A DNA stretch of 64,000 bases from Monomorium pharaonis (Eukaryota; Arthropoda; Insecta; Hymenoptera; Formicidae), in assembly GCF_013373865.1 (NCBI RefSeq), contig NC_050471.1:23515464-23579463 (forward strand), read 5' to 3'. The stretch's first letter is position 1; each line of letters opens with the position of its first letter. The notes under the pieces are model-generated. The model was not told the DNA's origin. It did not search any database and was given only the letters and a program-made list of their open reading frames with translations. Made by a program: the position numbers and the translations under genes. Positions 25,801-64,000 of this stretch are shown here, piece after piece.

Positions 25801-27570
25801 TTCATAGTCATCTTATACTTAAAATTTAAGCCACGATCTATTTAAGGGAGTTTCTCTGCTCAGGCCCAGTACAATAAGTGGCACAGGAACTCAAGTAAAG
25901 AAAAATACTCAAATAACCATTTTGTTGCCTTCTTTTTTTGCTATATATGAACTAAAATTAATAGTGAATATGAGAAAAAATTTGCCTATAAAGTAGTACT
26001 ACCTTTATTACTGAAATAATTCTTTTTTAATTGTGAATAAACATTCTTCACTATTACACCACCCTTAAATAATTAAATACAATAATTTGAAATTCATGTT
26101 ATATCACTAGCACACATTTGCGTGCTGTATTGCTTCAATTATTGTGAACTTTTTTAATCCTATCAATTATTTCACTTAAACGAGCAAGTGCATTGTTTCA
26201 AAAATTTAACAGTACTTTTCTGGACAGCTAAGATGTATTGTTGTAAAGTTTCGCTAACATCATTACTTCTACGTTTAATACGACGATAAAATCCGAAAAA
26301 TCATGAAAATTAATCGATTCCTATAAGAGCCCATGTAAATAAAATATTTAATATCTAAATAACTAACTAGTTCAGTTTTCTAAAATTTTGACAGTTAATT
26401 TATACCACTAATTTGAACTTCTCTACAAAGTTTCATGAAAATCTGTTTATTTTGATTTAGCAGCGGAACTCCTTTAACACGACAAATGCTTTAAAGCATT
26501 TATAGAATCAAGTGGACCGCAGCCTTAGTTTTCAGTAACATTTTAAGATATTAATATGTCATTGTTCAATAACAACTTAAGATAGTATTTAAGAGAATTG
26601 TACATTAAGGTATGGGTTCAGTAGTAGGCTAAAGCCTAGAGTGGCAAATTTTTAAAAGAATTTTTTTCAATGTTAAGCATTAAAAATATTTTTAATTTAG
26701 GAAACATTGAAAAAATATTGTACATAAGTTAAATTTAACATAAATCAAGAATTTCTTAAAACAAGGTTTTGAGGAAATCTATTTTTTAGAGAATAAATTT
26801 TGAAAAATGTTTATAAACATTTGATAAAAATTAAAGTTATGTAAGCAATAATAATAATAATTTTAACAATTTTTTATTATCTAATATTTTAATATAATTC
26901 TTGAAAAAAAGTGTTTACACAGATGATATTATATTTTGTAAAACTGATAAAAAATAAAAGTATTTTAGCTCATGGACATAAAAATAAATAATACTGATAT
27001 TACTTAAGACAGTCTTAAATGTGCAAAATGACTATGAATACTAGCCACAGAGTTGTATTTAGAAATCTTAAAATAGTCTTGAAATAAGAACAGATTATAA
27101 GTACTGATCTATGTGTCTAGTTGCGGAAGAAAATCAACAAAGATCCTAAAGTGCGAATGAGTAAGTGGCACATACAACCCTTCAGCGACGCTCAGAAAAG
27201 CTACGCAGCCACGGATGCTTACGTACGTATAATTTATTGAAAACATGTTAATTTTAAAATTGTGAAACATCATTACATTGCATTACATTACATTATATAA
27301 TATTTTGTATTTTAGAAATGCCTTATTCTCTCTCTCTCTCTCTCTAAAAATATTAAGACACTATAAATAATTTATAATTTAAACATATTTTAAAACGTTG
27401 GTAATGTTAGAAAAAAAATTGTTTAAAAAAATTTAATCGTCAAAGAACTGAGATAACATCATCAAAATAACTTTAATAATGACTTTTTTTATACGCAGGT
27501 ATCCCTTCTACTTTATACGACGGTTATGGCGATCGCCAAAAAAGGAGAACTCGAAATGATGAGTACTTGA
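19886..27570 (+). CDS. WRNexo: Werner-type 3'-5' DNA exonuclease (DEDDy family)
   Basis: Seven exons: 19886-19921, 20013-20069, 23615-23742, 24028-24249, 25568-25712, 27121-27222 and 27499-27570. All have AG/GT borders and consistent phase, encoding 253 residues. The DEDDy catalytic set is complete: Asp89 and Glu91 in FDLEW (exon 4), Asp149 in NDVRKLGRDF (exon 5), and Tyr224 with Asp228 in YAATDAY (exon 6). The protein has an exonuclease domain but no RecQ helicase, as in Drosophila WRNexo, where exonuclease and helicase are separate genes. It is shorter than the fly protein because the region before the nuclease fold is brief. Predicted role: exonuclease on DNA ends during repair and replication. 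LIPT2 begins 76 bp downstream on the same strand. The first two exons carry little conserved sequence, so the start is less certain than the rest. Confidence 0.92.
20134..20256. mobile_element. Short palindromic MITE-like element
   Basis: Inverted arms of about 50 bp: GCTTGTTCTTTGTCGCTGCA at 20137-20156, and its approximate inverse ending TAAGAACAAACC at 20254. The spacer is under 20 bp, so the element forms an almost continuous hairpin. It lies in WRNexo intron 2, 65 bp after the exon 2 donor. Confidence 0.75.
20786..23150 (+). mobile_element. Decayed Ty1/copia retrotransposon (gag, protease, integrase remnants)
   Basis: A copia-like polyprotein can be followed in pieces across many stops and frameshifts. 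It starts at the ATG 20786, with a gag-type NYVTWKIAMESLLQLNDLW stretch. A protease-like WIIDSAT follows near 21580. Integrase-core segments lie at about 22320-22450 (LRSDN, then TIPYT). A post-integrase GYRLYGTTTKRILKSRDVVF segment lies at 22724-22783. I do not see the reverse transcriptase/RNase H part, so the copy is truncated as well as mutated. It lies in WRNexo intron 2, in the same orientation as the gene. LTR borders were not located. It cannot be active. Confidence 0.8.
24250..25567. other. WRNexo intron 4, AT-rich repeat-like sequence
   Basis: The part at about 24690-25140 is dense in TTAAC/GTTAA words. Similar wording recurs at about 30940-31100 and 31390-31460, next to the EPG5 3' end. 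This hints at an old dispersed repeat, but borders are not visible and low complexity could explain it. Confidence 0.4.
25842..26476. mobile_element. Non-autonomous DNA transposon, 0.63 kb
   Basis: The left end TTAAGGGAGTTTCTCTGCT and the right end AGCAGCGGAACTCCTTTAA are inverted copies of each other. The interior has no coding potential. The right 190 bp (about 26285-26476) is repeated in direct orientation at about 39673-39860. It lies in WRNexo intron 5. Confidence 0.75.
27328..27346. repeat. (CT)n microsatellite
   Basis: Short CT run in WRNexo intron 6. Confidence 0.8.
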
Positions 27571-27646
27571 ATTCTTTGATCTAACAAAATCCTCGCTTCC
27601 TAGTTTCAAAGAATATTCAATTTAATGTCACTAAACATCATCAGGA

Positions 27647-28378
27647 ATGCGTTCGCGAGTGGTAAAAGTCTTGTTGGCTGGGCGCTTGCCGTATGGAGTT
27701 GGTTTACAATTACAAAAGGCTTTATCGGATCAGCATCATAAGAGTTCACAAAGCGAAACTGCAAATACACTAGTACTTCTGGAGCACGAGCCTGTGTACA
27801 CGGTAGGGATACGAAACAAGGGATATACGGAGGAGGATGAGAGGAAACTGAAGAACCTTGGCGCAGAGTTCTGCAGGACAAACCGCGGCGGGCTAATCAC
27901 CTTTCATGGACCCGGCCAACTGGTGGCCTATCCGGTGCTCAATCTAAAGCAATTCCGCACCAGCGTCAGATGGTATGTGCGCGAGGTGGAACGTATGGTG
28001 ATCCGTGTGTGTGCCGAGCTTGGTATTAAGGCCGAGACCTCGCCGAATACTGGGGTCTGGGTTGACGATCGCAAAATCTGCGCCATAGGTATCCATAGCA
28101 GTCGCTATGTTACCACCCACGGCCTCGCGTTCAACTGTAACGTCGATCTCAAGTGGTTCGATCACATCGTGCCCTGCGGTATCGAGGGCAAGAGTGTGAC
28201 TAGCATCTCTAAGGAGCTGGACATAGATGTTACAATCACTGATGTGCTGCCGATATTCAGGAATGCTTTCAGTGATCAGTTCGAGTGTGAGTTGATAGAG
28301 TATCCGCTTGGAGAAGCCTCGCAGTTATTACGAGATGCACGTCATAATGTTTTAAAAAGTGATAGTAACGATAATTGA
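27647..28378 (+). CDS. LIPT2: Lipoyl(octanoyl) transferase 2, mitochondrial octanoyltransferase
   Basis: An intronless frame of 243 residues, full length for the LipB/LIPT2 family. LipB motifs are intact: RGGLITFHGPGQLVAYP (residues 80-96, holding the HGPGQ loop), DDRKICAIG with the catalytic Lys143, and the catalytic Cys177 in VPCGIEG followed by TSISKEL. Family role: transfers the octanoyl group from acyl carrier protein to the H protein, the first step of protein lipoylation in mitochondria, before lipoyl synthase. The ATG at 27647 starts the conserved block directly. An upstream ATG at 27625 is in another frame and would overlap the start. The gene begins 76 bp after the WRNexo stop on the same strand, which leaves little room for its own promoter. 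Confidence 0.95.
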   Translation: MRSRVVKVLLAGRLPYGVGLQLQKALSDQHHKSSQSETANTLVLLEHEPVYTVGIRNKGYTEEDERKLKNLGAEFCRTNRGGLITFHGPGQLVAYPVLNLKQFRTSVRWYVREVERMVIRVCAELGIKAETSPNTGVWVDDRKICAIGIHSSRYVTTHGLAFNCNVDLKWFDHIVPCGIEGKSVTSISKELDIDVTITDVLPIFRNAFSDQFECELIEYPLGEASQLLRDARHNVLKSDSNDN

Positions 28379-28387
28379 ATTTTAAGG

Positions 28388-28393
28388 AATAAA
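28388..28393 (+). terminator. Candidate poly(A) signal of LIPT2
   Basis: AATAAA lies 10 nt after the LIPT2 stop. A second AATAAA lies at 28626-28631. Which one is used is unknown. Confidence 0.4.
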
Positions 28394-30469
28394 CAGACTT
28401 GTGAATCTTAATGAAGCTTCAAGGGGATGCTAAAGTGCCCGTCAAATTTGATTGGGATCAATAATGTAGAGTTATTCATGCATATCGTTAACAAGATTTC
28501 GTATGTATTTCTTTTATAGATTCGGAAATCCTAGAGAACCTCTTCTCTTAGAGGCTCTCTAGAAAATCCTTTTTCAGAATTAAAGTATATGTATTAATAT
28601 CATATGAATTGGATTTTATACCGAGAATAAACAAAATATTTTTCAGACTGCTCTTTTTCTAACCTATATCTGAATTTGCTGTTATAAAAAGTTAATAAAA
28701 CTAATTAATCTTTTTTTTAGACTTTTAATCTGTTTGAATTGCATGGTATTATTCGTTATCCCTAGAGAAATATGGTTTCATTTTGTATATATATCGTAGA
28801 TTTTATATACTATATAAGCAAATATTGTCATCAAATAACAGCTCTTATGTACCAAAAATAAATTTTTTTTTTCGTTTTTTATATCGACTGTATTCCCCTA
28901 GATTTTAGTGCTTTAGTTTTAATTCTGTAAAAGTTTTGCGATTCTATAAAGCCAATTAAAAAATTAGTTTAATTTAAAAATATCGGTAAAACAGATGACT
29001 TTAGGATCCCCTTAAAGTACTAAATATTATTTAAAATAAAGTGACTAATTAAGGCCGGTATTCATAGTCAAATCTTATTCAAGACCCATCTTAAGCACGA
29101 TCTTGAGACGTCGATGCTGTTATTTCATTGGTTAAGTAAGTCTCAAGTCTGCTCCAAGCTAGACTTAAGACAATTCTTGAACTTAAGATTGGTCTATGAA
29201 TTCCGTCCTAAGTGATGGTACTGGTGATACTGGTAATGTAACTTTACTGCATGATTGTTACGTGCATATGTATATTTCAAGTCGCGTATCTATGTTAGAT
29301 AGGACAAGTTTTACAATTTTTTAAATAGAAAGGTAATTCAATTATATTGCATTTGTAAAAATAAAGAAATATTGGTACTGTATTTCTTATCTTATTATCA
29401 CAATTTTTCCGTATTTTTCTAGGAAAAAAAAAGGTAAAGACCTGGAAAATTAAGAACCTCCATAGGTCTTTTGTTTTTCGAGAAAAATTAACTAACACTT
29501 ATAGTATTTTGTTGTGCTTGTATTAAATATTGTAATTGTTTGTATAACAACTTGACTTAAATTTATTTAATAATCGATCTTTATTCATCAACAATTTATT
29601 ATAATACCCATCGCTCTTGAATGACTTTGGGCAATGTCAACAACGAAATTATAATAATTATAATAATTGCGTTCATAAGTTAATTACATTATTGGGATTT
29701 TAATGTGATATGTAAATATAAATCAAATATTGGTTTAACACATAATTCATATACACAAGTACGAAAGTATGAGTGTAATAATAAATTTTATATTAAATGT
29801 AATAAACAATTACGTTATTATTTTAATTATTACATACTATCGACATAATTATCTACGTGACTGCGATTATTTAAATTGAATGCATCCTGGAGACTTTGCA
29901 ACACTTTGAATTAAAGAAAGAGAAATTCATGACTAGATCGATACAGATCTAAAAAACATTTAAACAATAAAACAAATAACTTATCTTAAATTCACATTGT
30001 GCAATTAAATTTAGGACTGTTCATATCACGATTGTATTTCTTCGCAAATCAAGGAGTTCAATTATTGATCGAATGTCAATCTACATGAATAATCGCAATG
30101 TAATCTCAATCCTCCGATATTTTTGCAAGTTTCATAGCATTCAATTTAAATGTGTCATTTGGTGAAATTTATGTTGCGGGCGTTTACTCTCGCAAATTTT
30201 TAAGCAATTTAATTATAGAATTTTCTTAAAGAATTTACAAAATCTTAAAGTATTCAATGTCGATTCACGAAAATCTTTATGAATTTAAAAAATTTTGAAA
30301 ACATTAAAATCAAACGCGAGGAGTTAGAAATATTTAAAAACCTTGAAAAGCTATGATAGAATTACTCAAACCTCGATTTTCGATCAAAAATTTTACAAGA
30401 TCACGTATCATGCTTTGAAACAATTCGAGGTGTTTGTCAGGCCATCAATAAATCTAAATAAAACTAGTA
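28394..30469. other. Convergent intergenic spacer between LIPT2 and EPG5
   Basis: AT-rich DNA with no coding frame, holding the 3' UTRs of both genes and one MITE at 29053-29208. No clear AATAAA for EPG5 on the minus strand was found within the first few hundred bases after its stop. Confidence 0.65.
29053..29208. mobile_element. PIF/Harbinger-type MITE, GGCCGGTATTCATAG family, copy 1
   Basis: The ends GGCCGGTATTCATAGTC and GGTCTATGAATTCCGTCC are inverted copies, flanked by TAA on both sides (29050-29052 and 29209-29211). The interior has repeated CTTAAG/CTCAAG words. A second copy of the same family is at 62301-62445. Confidence 0.85.
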
Positions 30470-61475
<31,006 letters not shown>

Positions 61476-62012
61476 GATGCATAAAAGTGACAGCTAAGTA
61501 ATTGGATTTATCGATCAGTACCGATTAGCGTGGATCACAAGGTATTATCCGACATTCTCCAAAAAAATTCGCAGACTCTAAAGTAACTGCTTGCGACATA
61601 TTGAAACGTGACAAAGATGTTTGGATGAAGCGAAGAAAGCTATAATAATATCTGGCGCGAAGAAGATAAACACATCAAATACGTTTATCATCATCTTCTA
61701 TATTTTTACTATTTGTTTAATTATTTACTGATAAGGTAAGAATCTTTAATGATTATGTTTTGTGTCCAATACAGCTCAATACACTTTAAACCACTTTAAA
61801 TTGCTCTAAAGTGAACAATACCACCAATAATTGATCCGATCCAATTAATTCAAACAAGAAGTAATTCCACATTTCACACAGTGTCTCGTTACCGTCGTTT
61901 TCGTGGTGTCCCGAAGGTGTCCGAAAGTCTGAACATATGTGATGTAGATGCTGCGTTCCGAAATTTACTGCCATAGCACAATATGGGTGCGTTCGGGGAG
62001 ACGCTATTAGCG
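61476..62012 (-). promoter_or_regulatory. EPG5 5' flank and probable core promoter region
   Basis: The 540 bp upstream of the EPG5 start are free of the palindromic elements that fill the next 1.5 kb. A GGCGCGAA word (E2F-like) lies at about 61654. No TATA box at a sensible distance is obvious. The transcription start cannot be placed from sequence. Confidence 0.35.
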
Positions 62013-62078
62013 CTACCCAGCGGTCGCAGATTGCGGCCCCGGTAGCATACGGTCGCATGGGGAGGGGATGAAGACTAA

Positions 62079-62138
62079 GGGCAAGAACCAATCATATACT
62101 GAGCACTTACTTATTCTTTAATATGATTGTCCTTGCCC
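62079..62138. mobile_element. MITE A, 60 bp, nested
   Basis: GGGCAAGAACCAATCATAT and ATATGATTGTCCTTGCCC form inverted ends of a tiny hairpin. TAA lies on the left and TTA on the right. Confidence 0.65.
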
Positions 62139-62141
62139 TTA

Positions 62142-62297
62142 GGACTACTTGCACCAAACTCGATTAACTTAATCGTTGATTAGTCCATTGGAATTGACCA
62201 ATCGTATTTGTTAATTTTGCTTAACGACAAATACGATTGGTCAAGTCCAATGGACTAATCAACGATTAAGTTAATCAGAGTTTGGTGCAAGTAGCCC
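62142..62297. mobile_element. MITE B, 156 bp hairpin, nested
   Basis: Near-perfect inverted arms of about 70 bp: CTACTTGCACCAAACTCGAT on the left, and an inverse ending GGTGCAAGTAGCCC on the right. TTA flanks both ends (62139-62141 and 62298-62300). Confidence 0.85.
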
Positions 62298-62300
62298 TTA

Positions 62301-62445
62301 GGCCGGTATTCATAGTCAAATCTTATTTCAAGATCGTCTCAAGCAATGTCTTAAGATGCTAATACGGCTCTGGGATTGGTTGATGGCATCTTAAGACAGT
62401 ACTTAAGATGATCTTAAATATAAGACCCGACTATGAATACCGGCT
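62301..62445. mobile_element. MITE C, GGCCGGTATTCATAG family, copy 2, nested
   Basis: The same family as 29053-29208: the ends are GGCCGGTATTCATAGTC and GACTATGAATACCGGC. TTA flanks both ends (62298-62300 and 62446-62448). Confidence 0.85.
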
Positions 62446-62514
62446 TTAGTCTTAATCCCCTCTCCATGCAACCGTATGCTACCGGGGCCGCAATCTGCGA
62501 CCGCTGGCGCTACC

Positions 62515-62694
62515 AGGGGCTCTATTCTTGAATTCATTCGCAAGAAAACGTATGCGCAAATACCCGCTCTAACAGAAAAGTTGCAAGTTTATTGGTTGAA
62601 AGCCATACGATAGCCAATAAATTTTCAACTTTTCTGTAAGAACAGAATTTGCGAATACGTTTCTCTTGCGAATGAATTCAAGAATAGGGGCCCA
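62515..62694. mobile_element. Palindromic MITE E
   Basis: The arms CTATTCTTGAATTCATTCGC and GCGAATGAATTCAAGAATAG are exact inverted copies, with about 100 bp of further imperfect pairing inside. It abuts the right arm of MITE D. Confidence 0.8.
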
Positions 62695-62710
62695 GCATCA
62701 ATTCATTTTC

Positions 62711-62822
62711 TGCCACTTGACGCTACAAACGTTTCAAAGCATTCTTTGATTGGTCAATAAAAATTTTTGTTTCGATTAGTCAATCAAACGCTTCGAAGCA
62801 TTTGTAGCGTCAAGTGGACCGC
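62711..62822. mobile_element. Palindromic MITE F
   Basis: The arms CCACTTGACGCTACAAACG and GCATTTGTAGCGTCAAGTGG pair over about 45 bp. A decayed single end of the same family (AATCAAGTGGACCGCAGCC) lies at about 26508, beside the transposon in WRNexo intron 5. Confidence 0.75.
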
Positions 62823-62988
62823 AGCTTAGGTCGAAATCACATGGTGCGGAATAGAGCTGCGGAATAGAACGTGTGTCATAGAAGCAGCCAATCAGAGCTT
62901 TGCCGCATCAACGCATTCTAATGCGGCAAAGGATATCGCTCATCGCTCGTCGCTTATCGCGTCTAGTGTGCGAGAGCTATTATGGCTT

Positions 62989-63114
62989 CAGCAGACCAGC
63001 GCGATTCTGTCGCGCGCGACGCGCGATGTCCAATGAGCGACCGTCTTTCCGTTCATCTCTGTATGCCCATTGGATATCGCGCGTCGCGCGCGACGGAAAT
63101 CGCGCTGTTCTGCC
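62989..63114. mobile_element. Palindromic GC-rich element H
   Basis: CAGCGCGATTCTGTCGCGCGCGACGCGCG and the inverse CGCGCGTCGCGCGCGACGGAAATCGCGCTG flank a short centre containing CCAATGAGCG and CCCATTGGAT. Small hairpins also lie just left (62900-62932) and right (63138-63183). The open frames at 62900-63176 follow from this GC-rich palindrome. Confidence 0.7.
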
Positions 63115-63368
63115 AAAGTTCTTATAGTCACGTGATGTCTTTTGACGCTGAAAATGAGCGTCAAGCGTCAGCGTGAAAAGACACTTTTATGTCTGCTAGC
63201 TCAACGCCCAATATTTTTATTTATTAATTTTAGCTAAACTATTATTTCAAATACTATGAGAGCGTTTTCGAAAACTTGCGAAAACGATTCGCAAACGATT
63301 AGAATAGTCGAAAATAAGAAATATTAAAGTCGTCTGCTAAATATACGGATTCGAGGTATGTATATATA

Positions 63369-63467
63369 GGCTGCGTTTCAATATTCACTGCCAGTACTGA
63401 AAATCTATAGTTTACGTCACATACACTGTAGAATTTCAGTACTGGCAGTGAATATCGAAACCCAGCC
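63369..63467. mobile_element. Palindromic MITE I
   Basis: GGCTGCGTTTCAATATTCACTG and CAGTGAATATCGAAACCCAGCC are inverted ends, pairing over about 42 bp around a 15-bp loop. A further GGAACGCAGCCC copy of the tip lies at 63508. Confidence 0.75.
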
Positions 63468-63519
63468 ATACTCAAAGATGTCGAAGGTGCAATAGTCCTA
63501 ACTTTTGGAACGCAGCCCA

Positions 63520-64000
63520 TGTGTCATCGACAATCAGCTGATATTGTTTGCCGTGAAAAATTTGGCATCTTCCTTCGATAACACGTGCATCAAATAGATC
63601 TATAGTTCTCGAAAACTTTTACGATGCTGCAAACTATTCGATTGTACTTATTGATACAATAATTGTTACGTTTAGCCTATATACATAATTTATCTCGCTA
63701 TAAAATCGGTAAGTGTGAAGCAATGTTACTTATTCTTTTCTTCTATTAAAGACTGTAATATTTATTTTTATCATTTTTAATTTTTAATTTTATCAATTTT
63801 GTAGGGATTACATGCGTTATTATGATTTTTTTGCTAATTTGGATTTTATTATGCTTACATAGTTCAATAGGATCATTTTGTTTATTGCTACTAATTTTGA
63901 ATATTTGAGTTTTATTTTAATATATTTTAATATATAATATTGTATTAATTTAACAGATTTATTATAGATTATTGTTATACATAGTTTAATATTTTGAATA
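63520..64000. other. Right end of window, no gene supported
   Basis: AT-rich sequence with no convincing coding frame. AATCG|GTAAGTG at 63709 is a good donor-like sequence and could close a non-coding first exon of a gene to the right, but nothing else supports it. Confidence 0.3.

Larger units (their letters stand above)
62013..62514. mobile_element. Host MITE D, interrupted at its centre by three other MITEs
   Basis: The left arm (about 62013-62078) and right arm (about 62446-62514) are inverted copies. Each contains GCGGTCGCAGATTGCGGCCCCGG or its inverse and ends at AGACTAA/TTAGTCT. Between the arms sit three complete smaller elements at 62079-62138, 62142-62297 and 62301-62445. Confidence 0.85.

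Noticed and set aside
27625..27646. Upstream ATG as the LIPT2 start
   Set aside because: It is 22 nt before 27647, so out of frame with the conserved LIPT2 sequence.
27499..28378. WRNexo-LIPT2 as one fused protein
   Set aside because: WRNexo ends in a clear stop, the LIPT2 frame is shifted relative to it, and both proteins are complete by family comparison.
62900..63176. Overlapping basic open frames near the right end
   Set aside because: They coincide with GC-rich palindromic element H, have no recognisable domain and no splice context.
63600..63710. First exon of a further + strand gene ending at the GTAAGT at 63709
   Set aside because: The only ATG here opens a frame of about a dozen codons and there is no homology. 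A donor-like word alone is too weak.

Overview
This 64 kb window is nuclear genomic DNA of an insect. It is most likely hymenopteran, and an ant is my best guess, but that is an inference and not proven here. The DNA is AT-rich. It carries long introns, many di- and tetranucleotide microsatellites and many short palindromic transposon remnants. Coding exons are markedly more GC-rich than the introns. There is no bacterial-style operon, rRNA gene, functional tRNA gene or CRISPR array.

Layout. (1) Positions 87-13096, + strand: eleven exons of a BIG1/BIG2-type ARF guanine-nucleotide exchange factor (Drosophila Sec71). It is complete except for the extreme N-terminus, which lies left of the window. 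Its sixth intron in the window holds a 2.76 kb, almost perfect palindrome (6936-9697). (2) About 13100-19880: non-coding, with microsatellites and one small MITE. (3) Positions 19886-27570, + strand: a seven-exon Werner-type 3'-5' exonuclease (WRNexo), with a decayed copia retrotransposon in intron 2 and a 0.6 kb DNA transposon remnant in intron 5. (4) Positions 27647-28378, + strand: single-exon LIPT2 (mitochondrial octanoyltransferase), beginning only 76 bp after the WRNexo stop. (5) About 28380-30470: convergent intergenic spacer with a MITE. (6) Positions 61475 down to 30470, - strand: EPG5, the autophagosome-lysosome tethering factor. I reconstructed it as 31 exons whose phases all agree, giving 2561 residues, close to the roughly 2580 of human EPG5. 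(7) About 61480-64000: the EPG5 upstream region, filled with nested and side-by-side palindromic elements.

The genes belong to separate housekeeping pathways: trans-Golgi/endosome ARF activation, DNA end processing, lipoic acid synthesis and autophagy. The only close coupling is WRNexo-LIPT2, which may share a promoter or a transcript. I found no clearly new gene system. The most unusual content is structural: the large intronic palindrome, a stack of MITEs nested inside another MITE, a foldback element with a SWIM-type zinc-finger remnant, and a Penelope-like inverted pair with a degenerate hammerhead-type core. Exon borders come from reading splice sites and codon phase by eye; transcripts would be needed to confirm them.
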